From NCBI RefSeq assembly GCF_050897975.1, contig NZ_JBPAXY010000004.1:62001-126000 (forward strand): DNA of 64,000 nucleotides, given 5' to 3'. Origin of the DNA: Pseudooceanicola sp050897975 (GTDB taxonomy: Bacteria; Pseudomonadota; Alphaproteobacteria; Rhodobacterales; Rhodobacteraceae). A model generated the notes under the pieces. It had not been told where the DNA came from. It was given only the letters and a program-made list of their open reading frames with translations, and ran no database searches. Positions within the stretch are counted from its first letter, which is position 1. Every line of letters begins with the position of its first letter. Both the position numbers and the translations under genes were made by a program. This document shows, in pieces, positions 8,172 to 16,301 of this stretch.

Positions 8172-9155
8172 ATGACCCGGGATCACTGGACCTTTCGTGC
8201 GCTGCAACTGTTCCTGGCGGCCTCTGTGGCGCTTGGGCTGGCCTGGGCCCTTGGTCTGCCCAACCCCTTCTGGGCGGCGATGCCGGTTTGGGTGGTCAGC
8301 CAGTCCTGGCGCGAGGATCTGCTGATCCGGGGCGTGCTGCGGATTCTGGGGACCCTGCTGGGCGCCGCCCTGGGCCTGCTGCTGCTGGCCCATGTCACCG
8401 CGCCGCTGGCACTGGTGCTGGTCTATATTCTGGGGGTGGGTCTTTGCACCTTCGCGGCCTTCTGGATCGGCACGGTCTATTCCTACGGGGCGCTGATGGC
8501 CTCGATCACCCTTGGGGTGGTGGTCCTGCCCGGGGCGCTGCTTCCGGCCGAAGCCTGGGATATGGCCCTGGGCCGGGTCTGGTGCACGCTGATCGGGGTG
8601 GCCTCGGTCACGCTTTTCACCTTTCCCTTCACCCCGCGCCGGGAGGCGGCACAGCCGCTGCGCCAGGATCACGGGCTGCGCCGGGGGCTGCACCATGGGG
8701 CGGTGGCCGGGCTGATCGCGGGGGCGGGGCTGATCCTGCTGCTGCTGGTCGGCCAGTTCTGGATGGTGGCGGGGGCGCTGACGCTGACGGTCTTCGCCTC
8801 TATCCTGGGGTCCATGCCCGATCCGCGCCCGCTGATCCGTTATCTGCCCCCCGCCGCTGCCCTTGGGGTGGCGGCGGCGGTGGCCTATCGCGGGCTGGGC
8901 GACCTGCTGGGCCTGGGCGATCCGGGGCTGTACCTGCTGGGGGTGGTCTTCATCGGCGCGGGCGCCCTGCTGCGGGCGCACCCGCGCAGCGCGCCTTTCG
9001 GGCTGGACAGCAACATGTGCTTCCTGCTGACCGCCGAGGTCGGCGCCATCGGCCACGGGCTGAGCCAGGAGGCGGCGGGCGGGATCGCCCTGGTCTGCGG
9101 CACGCTGCTGGTGACGGCGGTGCATCGCCGGATGCTGCCCGTGCATCTGGCCTGA
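8172..9155 (+). CDS. FUSC-like polytopic inner-membrane protein
   Basis: A 327-residue, very hydrophobic protein with about nine to ten predicted membrane helices in two groups. The opening segment contains LGLPNPFWAAMPVWVV, like the LGLPHPYWA motif of the FUSC/aromatic-acid exporter superfamily (AaeB and relatives). It lacks the large cytoplasmic domain of full-length AaeB and so resembles the short DUF2955-type members. A role in efflux of small organic acids or drugs is inference. GGAG six bases before the ATG at 8172 favours this start over ATGs at 8136 and 8145. It converges on the enolase-superfamily gene. Confidence 0.75.
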   Translation: MTRDHWTFRALQLFLAASVALGLAWALGLPNPFWAAMPVWVVSQSWREDLLIRGVLRILGTLLGAALGLLLLAHVTAPLALVLVYILGVGLCTFAAFWIGTVYSYGALMASITLGVVVLPGALLPAEAWDMALGRVWCTLIGVASVTLFTFPFTPRREAAQPLRQDHGLRRGLHHGAVAGLIAGAGLILLLLVGQFWMVAGALTLTVFASILGSMPDPRPLIRYLPPAAALGVAAAVAYRGLGDLLGLGDPGLYLLGVVFIGAGALLRAHPRSAPFGLDSNMCFLLTAEVGAIGHGLSQEAAGGIALVCGTLLVTAVHRRMLPVHLA

Positions 9156-9250
9156 GCTGTCCGTTCGCCCGCTTGCCTGTTTGCCCGCCTGCCTGAGCGG
9201 GGCGCCTGCCCGCCGGGGCCGACCGTTTGCTCGCCTGCCCGCCGCCACGG

Positions 9251-10474
9251 TCAGTCGCGCGGCGCGCCGCCCTGAAAGTCGTTGGCGCTGTCGTAGCGGC
9301 AGGGCTCTTCCTGCATCGACAGGTGCAGATCCGCGCCGTCATAGGGATAGGCCCGGGCCAGATCCTCGTCCACCTCGATCCCCAGCCCCGGCGCGTCTGA
9401 CAGGGTGACATGGCCCTCCTCGACCCGGATTGCACCGCCGATCAAGGCGTCGTGGAACGGGGTCTCGATGGTCTCGGCCATCATCAGGTTGGGCAGCGTC
9501 GCGGCCAGGTGCAGGTTGGCGGCCCATTCCACCGGCCCGGCGTAAAGATGCGGCGCCACCTGGGCGCCAAAGGCCTGGGCCAGGGCGGCGATCTTGCGGG
9601 TCTCCCAGATGCCGCCCGCCCGGCCCGTGGCGGGTTGCAGGATCGCCGCGCCCGCCTCCAGCGCGGCGCGGAACTCGGACAGGGTGGTCAGCCGCTCGCC
9701 CGTGGCCACGGGCAGGCCCGAGGTGCGGCAGACCTCGGCCAGGCCGGTCAGGTCGTCGGGGGGCACGGGTTCCTCGAACCAGGCGGGGTCGTGGGGGGTG
9801 ATGGCCCGCGCCATGCGCAGGGCGCCCGTCGCGGTGAACTGCCCATGGGTGCCGAACAGAAGATCGGCCCGGTCGCCCACGGCGGCGCGCACGGCGGCAC
9901 AGACCCGGGCCGACAGGGCCAGGTCCGACCGCGCGGGGCTGTGCCCGCCGCGGATCGTATAGGGCCCGGCGGGGTCGAACTTCACCGCCGTATAGCCCCG
10001 CGCCACCAGTTCGGCGGCGCTGTCGGCGGCCATCTCGGGGCTGGTCCAGAAGGTGGCGATGTCGTGATGGGGCAGGGGGTACAGGTAGGAATAGCAGCGG
10101 ATCCGCTGGTTGAGCGCGCCGCCCAGCATCGCGTGCACGGGCCGGTCGCGGGCCTTGCCCAGGATGTCCCAACAGGCGATCTCAAGCCCCGAGAAGGCGC
10201 CCATCACCGTCAGGTCGGGTCGCTGGGTGAAGCCCGCCGAATAGGCGCGGCGGAACATCAACTCGATCTGTTCGGGACTTTCGCCTGCCATGTGCCGCTC
10301 GAAGACGTCGCGTATCACCGCGCGCATGGCCTCGGGGCCGACCGAGGCGGCATAGACCTCGCCCCAGCCGGTGATCCCGCAGGCGGTGGTCAACTTGACC
10401 AGGATCCAGTAACGCCCGCCCCAGCCCGGAGCGGGCGGGGCGGTGACGAGGATGTCGAGATCGGACAATCGCAT
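9251..10474 (-). CDS. Mandelate racemase/muconate lactonizing enzyme family protein (enolase superfamily)
   Basis: A 407-residue protein with the N-terminal capping domain and the C-terminal barrel of the superfamily. Visible active-site elements are K165-x-D167 (AVKFDPAG), a GTHGQ block near 208-212, EEP at 234-236, TGE at 258-260, and H309 in APHL as probable general base. The family abstracts a proton alpha to a carboxylate; most bacterial members near a dehydrogenase are sugar-acid dehydratases. The alcohol dehydrogenase gene lies 38 bp upstream on the same strand, so the two probably serve one catabolic step. Substrate not assigned. Confidence 0.85.
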   Translation of the reverse strand: MRLSDLDILVTAPPAPGWGGRYWILVKLTTACGITGWGEVYAASVGPEAMRAVIRDVFERHMAGESPEQIELMFRRAYSAGFTQRPDLTVMGAFSGLEIACWDILGKARDRPVHAMLGGALNQRIRCYSYLYPLPHHDIATFWTSPEMAADSAAELVARGYTAVKFDPAGPYTIRGGHSPARSDLALSARVCAAVRAAVGDRADLLFGTHGQFTATGALRMARAITPHDPAWFEEPVPPDDLTGLAEVCRTSGLPVATGERLTTLSEFRAALEAGAAILQPATGRAGGIWETRKIAALAQAFGAQVAPHLYAGPVEWAANLHLAATLPNLMMAETIETPFHDALIGGAIRVEEGHVTLSDAPGLGIEVDEDLARAYPYDGADLHLSMQEEPCRYDSANDFQGGAPRD

Positions 10475-10512
10475 GGGCGCGCCTCCTGCAAGTGGCCGCG
10501 CGCGGAGGCGAC

Positions 10513-11598
10513 CTATTTCATCATGATCACGTTGCGCCGGGCCTTGCCTGCCAGCGTGTCGGCGAAGGCTTCGTTGATCTGGTCCAGCGTCCAGCGGCCC
10601 GAGATCAGCTCATCCAGTTTCAGCCGCCCCTGCTGGTACATGTCGACCATCCAGGGAATGTCGCGTTTCACCACCACATTGCCCATCTTGGACCCGACGA
10701 TGCCCTGGCCCGCGTCCGCCATGATCAGCGGCGAGTAGGACGCGGTCTTGTCGCCATGGGGCATCCCCACCATGACGATCCTGCCGCCCCGTGCAAGATA
10801 GCGCGGGGCCATGTCGTAGACCGGCGCCACGCCCACGGTGACCAGCACCGCATCGGCGCCCCGGCCCAGGATCTTCTTGACCGCCCCCCAGGGTTTGCCC
10901 TCGGCGCTGACCACGTCGGTGGCGCCGAACTCTGTCGCCGCCTCCAGCTTCTCGGGCACCAGGTCGACCGCCACGATGCGGCGGGCACCGGCGATCCGGG
11001 CCCCCTGGATGGCGTTCAGGCCGACGCCGCCCGCGCCGATCACCACCACATCGTCGCCCGCGCGGATCTCGCTGGCATAGACGGCGGCGCCGACGCCGGT
11101 GATCACCCCGCAGGAAATCAGGCTGGCCGCGTCCATCGGGATATCCTCGGGGATAGCCACCACCTGGCTTTGATCCACCACCACCTTCTCGGCGAAGGCG
11201 CCCGAGGCCATGGCCTGCATGACCGGGGTGCCGTCCGGCAGGCTCAGCGGGCTTTGCGCCACGGCGTCAAAGGGGGTTTCGCAGATCGTGGGCTGGCCCG
11301 ACCCGCAGCAGTCGCAATGGCCGCAGGCGCGGATCAGGGTCACGCAGACCGGATCGCCCACCTTCAGGCCGTGCACGCCCGCGCCCAGGGCGGTGATCCG
11401 CCCCGCCGCCTCGTGGCCGAAGACCCCGGGCATCTTGCCGCCAAAGCCGCCCTGCCAGTAGGAAATGTCGGAATGGCAGATCGCCACCGCCTCGACCTCG
11501 ACCTCGACCTCGCCCATCTCGGGCGCGCGCAGGTGCAGCTCTTCGATGGTCATCGGTGCGTTGAAGTCCCGGCACAGGGCCGCCTTGATGGTCTGCAT
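10513..11598 (-). CDS. Zinc-dependent alcohol dehydrogenase (medium-chain, GroES-like)
   Basis: A 361-residue medium-chain dehydrogenase. Catalytic zinc ligands are C41 and H62-E63 (GHEAAG). The structural zinc lobe has C92, C95, C98 and C106. The Rossmann motif GAGGVG follows in VVVIGAGGVGLNAIQGA. Such enzymes oxidise alcohols or formaldehyde adducts with NAD(P)+. The pair with the downstream enolase-superfamily gene suggests sugar or polyol catabolism, but aryl alcohol oxidation is also possible because the pca operon follows upstream. The AT-rich leader at 11640-11680 separates it from pcaB and probably holds its promoter. Confidence 0.9.
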   Translation of the reverse strand: MQTIKAALCRDFNAPMTIEELHLRAPEMGEVEVEVEAVAICHSDISYWQGGFGGKMPGVFGHEAAGRITALGAGVHGLKVGDPVCVTLIRACGHCDCCGSGQPTICETPFDAVAQSPLSLPDGTPVMQAMASGAFAEKVVVDQSQVVAIPEDIPMDAASLISCGVITGVGAAVYASEIRAGDDVVVIGAGGVGLNAIQGARIAGARRIVAVDLVPEKLEAATEFGATDVVSAEGKPWGAVKKILGRGADAVLVTVGVAPVYDMAPRYLARGGRIVMVGMPHGDKTASYSPLIMADAGQGIVGSKMGNVVVKRDIPWMVDMYQQGRLKLDELISGRWTLDQINEAFADTLAGKARRNVIMMK

Positions 11599-11734
11599 GT
11601 GATCCTCCCGTCTGTCGCTGCCGCCTTGGTATCGAACCTGGGCGATTTGCGAAATATAATTCCTCAGGTCGAAATTAGCCGCTGTCGCGACGAACCGATA
11701 GGGAAAAGATTGCCGCAGCGCAGGAGGAGGCCGC

Positions 11735-11756
11735 GCGCGCCCCCGAAAGGGCGCGC
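11735..11756 (-). terminator. Possible terminator hairpin after pcaB
   Basis: GCGCGCCC / GGGCGCGC forms an 8-bp stem with a six-base loop seven bases beyond the pcaB stop codon. There is no U run, so it may act with Rho or only protect the 3' end. Confidence 0.45.
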
Positions 11757-11763
11757 CGTTGGG

Positions 11764-13092
11764 TCAAAGCTGTGCCACCGCGGCCGCGAAGGCGCGGGCA
11801 TTGGCGGGGGCGTCGCCCATCTGTTCCTCGGGGGTGAAGAGGCCCGACAGGTCCAGCTCGGGGAAGGCGGCGCGGGCCAGTTCGCCCAGGGGGCGGCCGG
11901 TGGCCAGCACCTCCTGCGCCAGATCCTTGACCCGGGCCTGGGCCTCGGGGCGGGGCAGGGTGGCGGCCAGGCGGAAGGACAGAGCCTCGGCGTGCAGCAG
12001 GCCCAGGGCGTCGCTGAAGACGGCGCGCATCTCGGGGGCCTTGGGGGTCAGGCCGGGGGCCATGTCGCGCGCGGTTTGCAGCGCCGCCGCCGCCGACAGG
12101 CAGAGCTGCGGCAGGGTCAGCCATTCGGTGAACCAGGCCGCGCCGTCGCGTTCCTGGCGCGGCATCCCGGCGCCATCCAGAATGGCCTTCAGCCCCAGCA
12201 CTTGCCGCGCCGAGGCCAGCAGCACCGAGGGCTGCACCGGGTTCTGTTTCTGCGGCATGGTCGAGCTGCCGCCCGAGGCCGACAGTTTCACCTCCGAGAC
12301 CGAGCTTTGCGCCATCAGGATCAGGTCGTCGCCCATCTTGCCCAGCACCTGCGCCATCCGCGCCAGCCAGGCGGCGATGCGCAGCACCGGCCCGCGGTCG
12401 GCGTGCCAGCTGCGGCCCGGATCGGCGAGGCCCAGCCCCTCCGCCAGCTTCGCGCGCAGGGCCGCCCCCTGGCCGCCGAACTCGGCCCCCGTTCCGGCGG
12501 CGCCCGACAGCGACACCCAAAGGGAGGCGTCGCGCAGGGCGGGCAGCTCGGCCAGCAGGTCCAGCAGCGGCCAGCCCCAGGCGGCGACATGGCTGCCAAA
12601 GCTGACCGGCGTGGCGAACTGGCCATAGGTGCGCCCCGCCATGGGCAGATCGGCATGATCGGCGGCCTGGCGCGCCAGCGTGCCCAGCAGATCCTTCAGC
12701 CCGTCCTCGCAAAGCGTCAGCAACTGGCGCAGGCGCAGCATCTGGCCGGTATCGGCGATGTCCTGCGAGGTGGCGCCCCAGTGCACATATTGCGCATGTT
12801 CCGGCGCCTGCATTTCCTTGCGGAACTCGGCCACCAGCGAGGGTACGGCAACGCCGTTCTTGCCCGCGCCTGCCTGCAAGGCGCCGGGGTCAATGGCCAG
12901 TTCCATCGAGGCGCGATGGATGAAGGCGGCCGAGACCTCGGGGATCATGCCAAGCGCGCCCTGGGCCTTGGCCAGCGCGCCCTCGACGATCAGCATCGAG
13001 CGGACCTCGGCGCTGTCGGAAAACAGCCGCGCGGCCTCGCCCGCGTTGAACAGTTTCGAATAGATCTGCCCGTCATGCACCGAACCGGCCAT
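11764..13092 (-). CDS. pcaB: 3-carboxy-cis,cis-muconate cycloisomerase
   Basis: A 442-residue member of the fumarase/aspartase superfamily. It shows HWGATSQDI (104-112) and the superfamily signature GSSTMPQKQNP (275-285). PcaB cyclises 3-carboxymuconate to 4-carboxymuconolactone, the step between PcaGH and PcaC. The start is the ATG overlapping the upstream hydrolase stop as TGATG, indicating translational coupling. It is the last gene of the operon, separated from pcaG by the hydrolase gene, unlike the compact pcaDCHGB order common in roseobacters. Confidence 0.92.
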   Translation of the reverse strand: MAGSVHDGQIYSKLFNAGEAARLFSDSAEVRSMLIVEGALAKAQGALGMIPEVSAAFIHRASMELAIDPGALQAGAGKNGVAVPSLVAEFRKEMQAPEHAQYVHWGATSQDIADTGQMLRLRQLLTLCEDGLKDLLGTLARQAADHADLPMAGRTYGQFATPVSFGSHVAAWGWPLLDLLAELPALRDASLWVSLSGAAGTGAEFGGQGAALRAKLAEGLGLADPGRSWHADRGPVLRIAAWLARMAQVLGKMGDDLILMAQSSVSEVKLSASGGSSTMPQKQNPVQPSVLLASARQVLGLKAILDGAGMPRQERDGAAWFTEWLTLPQLCLSAAAALQTARDMAPGLTPKAPEMRAVFSDALGLLHAEALSFRLAATLPRPEAQARVKDLAQEVLATGRPLGELARAAFPELDLSGLFTPEEQMGDAPANARAFAAAVAQL

Positions 13093-13805
13093 CACACGCC
13101 CCCCGCGATGCGATGCAGCAGGGCGGCCAGCCCGGCAGGGTCGGCAAGGAAGGGGGAATGGCTGGTGGGCATGTCGTATCGGTCCTTTTCGGGGATCGCG
13201 GCGGCCATGAGGGTCTGATGGGCCGGAGGGATCGCGCGATCCTGGGTACAACGGATATAGCTTTTGGGGACGGAACCATAGCGCTCTGTCACCCGTATGG
13301 GGTCGGACTGCGGGCGCACCGGCTCTGGCACCAGGGCGGCCACGGCGCGGGCCGCCACGTCGGGGGCCACGTCGTGGCAGAAGAGGGCGGGCGATTGCGC
13401 GGGGTCGAAGGCATAGGTGCCCGGCGGGCCGCGCCGCAGGGCGGGCATCAGGGGCTGCTCGACGCTTTCCTTGCGGCGATCGACGACCGAGGCGCCGTCG
13501 CGGGGCACATAGGCACAAAGGAAGACCAGCCGCGCGACCTTTTCGGGCGCCAGTTCGGCGGCCAGGCCCGCAGGGTAGCCACCGGCGGAATGGGCCACGA
13601 GGATGGCGGGGGCCTCCTCGATCCCTTGCAGGATCTCCTCGGCGCCATCGCGCAGGGTCAGCGCATCGGGCGGGCGGCGGTCGGCACCGCGCCCGGGCAG
13701 GTCGAGCGCCCGGGCCCCATGGCCCAGGCGCGTCAGTTCCTGGATCAGCTCTTGCCAGCACCGCGCGGTGTGGCAAGAGCCGTGGACCAGCACAAAGCGG
13801 GCCAT
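13092..13805 (-). CDS. Alpha/beta hydrolase of the hydroxynitrile lyase/methylesterase type
   Basis: A 237-residue alpha/beta hydrolase starting MARFVLVHGSCHTARCW. The nucleophile is S73 in AHSAGG, with D189 (CTQDRAIP) and H216 (TSHSPF) completing the triad. The HGSCHTAxCW opening and the TSHSP ending resemble EstC-like and plant salicylate-methylesterase relatives rather than 3-oxoadipate enol-lactonase, which is encoded separately as pcaD. Its start overlaps the pcaG stop by one base and its stop overlaps pcaB. It may release 4-hydroxybenzoate or protocatechuate from esters before ring cleavage (inference from position). Confidence 0.82.
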   Translation of the reverse strand: MARFVLVHGSCHTARCWQELIQELTRLGHGARALDLPGRGADRRPPDALTLRDGAEEILQGIEEAPAILVAHSAGGYPAGLAAELAPEKVARLVFLCAYVPRDGASVVDRRKESVEQPLMPALRRGPPGTYAFDPAQSPALFCHDVAPDVAARAVAALVPEPVRPQSDPIRVTERYGSVPKSYIRCTQDRAIPPAHQTLMAAAIPEKDRYDMPTSHSPFLADPAGLAALLHRIAGGV

Positions 13806-14404
13806 CAGAGGTCGAGGAAGACCGTCTCGCCCTGGCCTTGCAGCCGGATGTCGAAGCGATACTTGCCGTCCGCCTCTTTCTTCGCGATCAGCGTATCGAC
13901 GCGCGGGCGCTGTTCGATCCGGGCCAGCAGCGGGTCGGCGCTGTTGTCCTCATCCTCGAAGTAGATCCGGGTTTGCAGGCCGATGTTGATGCCGCGCGCG
14001 ACGATCCACAGCGAGATATGCGGCGCGCTTTCCACGCCGCCCCGGCCCTTCACCTTGCCCGGCTTCACGGTGCGCAGGGTGAACTCGCCGCTCTCCGCGT
14101 CGGCGGCGAAACGGCAGTGGCCCGAGACCTTCGGATCGGCCCCTTCGGCGCCGGGGAAGATCCCCTTGGCGTCGGGTTGCCAGCTTTCGATCAGCGCGTC
14201 GCGCATCGCCCAGCCGGTGCCGTCGTAGACGGACCCGGTGATCTCGATGATTTCGCCCTCGGCGCCGTCCTCGATCGGGCTTTCGCCGATTTCGAAGTCA
14301 TAGTAGCCGCCATTGCCCGCATAGGTGGGCATCAGGCCGATATGGACGTAGGGCCCTGCGGTTTGCGACGGGGTTTCCTGAAGCATTTCCAGTTTCTGGA
14401 CCAT
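13805..14404 (-). CDS. pcaG: Protocatechuate 3,4-dioxygenase, alpha subunit
   Basis: A 199-residue intradiol dioxygenase alpha chain. The N-terminal TPSQTAGPYVHIG motif and the SAPHISLWIVARGI core are diagnostic. The alpha chain lacks the iron ligands and forms the active-site wall with PcaH. It ends VFLDL, as in other PcaG proteins. Four bases separate it from pcaH upstream. Confidence 0.95.
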   Translation of the reverse strand: MVQKLEMLQETPSQTAGPYVHIGLMPTYAGNGGYYDFEIGESPIEDGAEGEIIEITGSVYDGTGWAMRDALIESWQPDAKGIFPGAEGADPKVSGHCRFAADAESGEFTLRTVKPGKVKGRGGVESAPHISLWIVARGINIGLQTRIYFEDEDNSADPLLARIEQRPRVDTLIAKKEADGKYRFDIRLQGQGETVFLDL

Positions 14405-14408
14405 GATC

Positions 14409-15137
14409 TTACATCCCTTCCAGCTGGTTTTCGAACATCGTCTGACGGCGACCGCGCAGCACGATGTCGAACTTGTAGGCGAGGAAGTCGTGCGGGCGCG
14501 ACTTCGAGAAATCCAGCGGCGCGACCAGGCGGTCGAGCTGCGAGCGCTGCTTGATCGTATGGGCGATCGGGCAGTAGTCGATCAGCGGGTCGCCTTCGAA
14601 ATACAGCTGGGTGATCAGGCGCTGGCCGAAGCTGTGGCCGTAGATCGACACGTGGATGTGCATCGGGCGCCAGTCATTGCCACGGTTGGGCCAGGGATAG
14701 GCGCCGGGGCGAATGGTCAGGAACTCGTAATAGCCGTTCTCGTCGGTCAGGGTTCGACCGCAGCCGCCGAAGTTCGGGTCCAGCGGGGCGAAATAGACGT
14801 CCTTCTTGTGGCGGTAACGCCCGCCCGCGTTGGCCTGCCAGATCTCGACCAGGGTGTTGGGCACGGGGCGATTGTTCTCGTCCACCACGCGGCCATGCAC
14901 CAGGATGCGTTCGCCCACGGCAGGGGCGGCACCCTTGGTCCAGTTCAGGATCAGGTTATTGTCCAGCGCGCCGAACTTGTTGTGGCCGAACATCGGGCCG
15001 GTCTCTTCGGACGGGCCGCTTTCCAGCGACAGAAGCGGCAGATAGGGCGAGCGGGTGACGCTCGTCTTGTAGCCCGGGTCGTAGGGCTCGGGGTGGATCT
15101 CGCGATTTCGCGGGATCAGCGGGCCGAGATCGGTCAT
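14409..15137 (-). CDS. pcaH: Protocatechuate 3,4-dioxygenase, beta subunit
   Basis: A 242-residue iron-binding chain. The Fe(III) ligands Y108, Y147, H160 and H162 fall at the positions known from the Pseudomonas enzyme (numbered 408, 447, 460 and 462 there), inside GGRYRHKKD, RPGAYPWPN and WRPMHIHVS. The enzyme splits protocatechuate between its two hydroxyls to give 3-carboxy-cis,cis-muconate. The ATG overlaps the pcaC stop as ATGA, so the two are translationally coupled. Confidence 0.96.
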   Translation of the reverse strand: MTDLGPLIPRNREIHPEPYDPGYKTSVTRSPYLPLLSLESGPSEETGPMFGHNKFGALDNNLILNWTKGAAPAVGERILVHGRVVDENNRPVPNTLVEIWQANAGGRYRHKKDVYFAPLDPNFGGCGRTLTDENGYYEFLTIRPGAYPWPNRGNDWRPMHIHVSIYGHSFGQRLITQLYFEGDPLIDYCPIAHTIKQRSQLDRLVAPLDFSKSRPHDFLAYKFDIVLRGRRQTMFENQLEGM

Positions 15138-15520
15138 TGGTCTTGCTCCTCCATTTCGGCGTAGGTCTGTTTCGCCAGCTTCAGCGCGTGATTGGCGCGC
15201 GGAACGCCGGCGTAGATGGCGACATGCTGGAACGCCTCCAGCACATCTTGTTTCGATGCGCCGGTGCGGGCGGTGGCCCGGATGTGCATCGGAATCTCCT
15301 CGAAATTGCCGGTGGCGGCCAGCAGCGCCAGGGTCAGCATCGACCGCTCGCGCTTGCTGATGCCGTCGCTGGCCCAGACGTTGCCCCAGGCCCCTTCGGT
15401 GATCAGGGTCTGGAAAGGCAGGTCAAAGTCGGTCTTGGCGGCCTCGGCACGGTCGACATGGGCATCACCCAGGACCGAGCGGCGGACCTCCATTCCCTTG
15501 GCGAAACGGTCATTGGACAT
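15134..15520 (-). CDS. pcaC: 4-carboxymuconolactone decarboxylase
   Basis: A 128-residue CMD-family protein beginning MSNDRFAKGMEVRRSVLG. The family core ITEGAWGNVW and the HIRATARTGASKQDVLEAF segment are present. It decarboxylates 4-carboxymuconolactone to 3-oxoadipate enol-lactone, the substrate of PcaD. AAGGAGA nine bases upstream supports the ATG at 15520. The start lies 11 bp inside pcaD. Confidence 0.94.
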   Translation of the reverse strand: MSNDRFAKGMEVRRSVLGDAHVDRAEAAKTDFDLPFQTLITEGAWGNVWASDGISKRERSMLTLALLAATGNFEEIPMHIRATARTGASKQDVLEAFQHVAIYAGVPRANHALKLAKQTYAEMEEQDQ

Positions 15521-16301
15521 GGCCGGTCTCCTTGATGAAGTCATTGAGGATACGGGCGTATTCCTCGGGGTTCTCGACGCAGGGCAGGTGGCCCGCGCCG
15601 CGGATCAGTTCCAGCCGCGAGCCCGGCACCAGGTCCACGGTCTCGCGCACCAGGTCGGGCGGGCTGGCGCCGTCCTCGGTGCCCGCGATGCCCAGGCAGG
15701 GCAGGCGCAGACCCGAGGTGGGCGTGTAGAAATCGGTGCCCGCGATGGCCGCGCAGCAGCCGGTGTAGCCCTCCAGATCCTGGCGGGCCAGCATGGTCTG
15801 CCAGGCGGAAAGCTCGGGCGTGGCGCGGAATTTCTTGCCGAACCAGCGCTCCATCGTCGGCGCGGCGATGGACCCGACGCCCTCGGCCCGGCACTTGGCG
15901 ATGCGGTCGTGCCACATCTCGGCGGTGCCCATCTTGGCGGCCGAGTTCGAGATCACCAGCGCGCGTACCAGGTCCAGGCGTTTGACCGCCAGGCCCTGGC
16001 CGATCATCCCGCCGATGGACAGGCCGACAAACAGCGCGTCCTTCACCTCCAGGTGATCCAGCAGCGCCTCGACGTCGGAAATCAGCGTGCCCATGGAATA
16101 GGGCGCGGGCGTGCCTTCGCTCAACCCGTGGCCGCGCTTGTCGTAGCGGATGATGCGCAGGCCCGCGGGCAAGAGCGGCACCAGCTTGTCCCAAAGGCGC
16201 AGATCCGTGCCAAGCGAGTTGGCAAAGACGATGGGGGCGCCGTTCGGGTCCCCCTCGTCGGTGTAATGGATCTTCAGTCGGTCGAGGTCGGCAATTTTCA
16301 T
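15510..16301 (-). CDS. pcaD: 3-oxoadipate enol-lactonase
   Basis: A 263-residue alpha/beta hydrolase of the PcaD type. The nucleophile is S95 in GLSIGG, with D210 (GTEDGASP) and H238 (GAGHLPC). The NSLGTDLRLWDKL segment near residue 28 is characteristic of enol-lactonases. It opens the enol-lactone to 3-oxoadipate. The start overlaps the pobA stop as TGATG, so pobA, pcaD and pcaC are read as one transcript. The CoA transferase and thiolase steps (pcaIJ, pcaF) are not in this window. Confidence 0.94.
   Translation of the reverse strand: MKIADLDRLKIHYTDEGDPNGAPIVFANSLGTDLRLWDKLVPLLPAGLRIIRYDKRGHGLSEGTPAPYSMGTLISDVEALLDHLEVKDALFVGLSIGGMIGQGLAVKRLDLVRALVISNSAAKMGTAEMWHDRIAKCRAEGVGSIAAPTMERWFGKKFRATPELSAWQTMLARQDLEGYTGCCAAIAGTDFYTPTSGLRLPCLGIAGTEDGASPPDLVRETVDLVPGSRLELIRGAGHLPCVENPEEYARILNDFIKETGHVQ

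Noticed and set aside
10492..13218. A 908-codon open frame on the plus strand
   Set aside because: It is antisense to the alcohol dehydrogenase and pcaB, has His/Gln/Gly-rich low-complexity sequence and no domain; it results from high GC in third codon positions.
13092..13805. Annotating this hydrolase as pcaD
   Set aside because: The true enol-lactonase with GLSIGG and NSLGTDLRLW lies at 15510-16301; this protein belongs to the methylesterase/hydroxynitrile lyase type.
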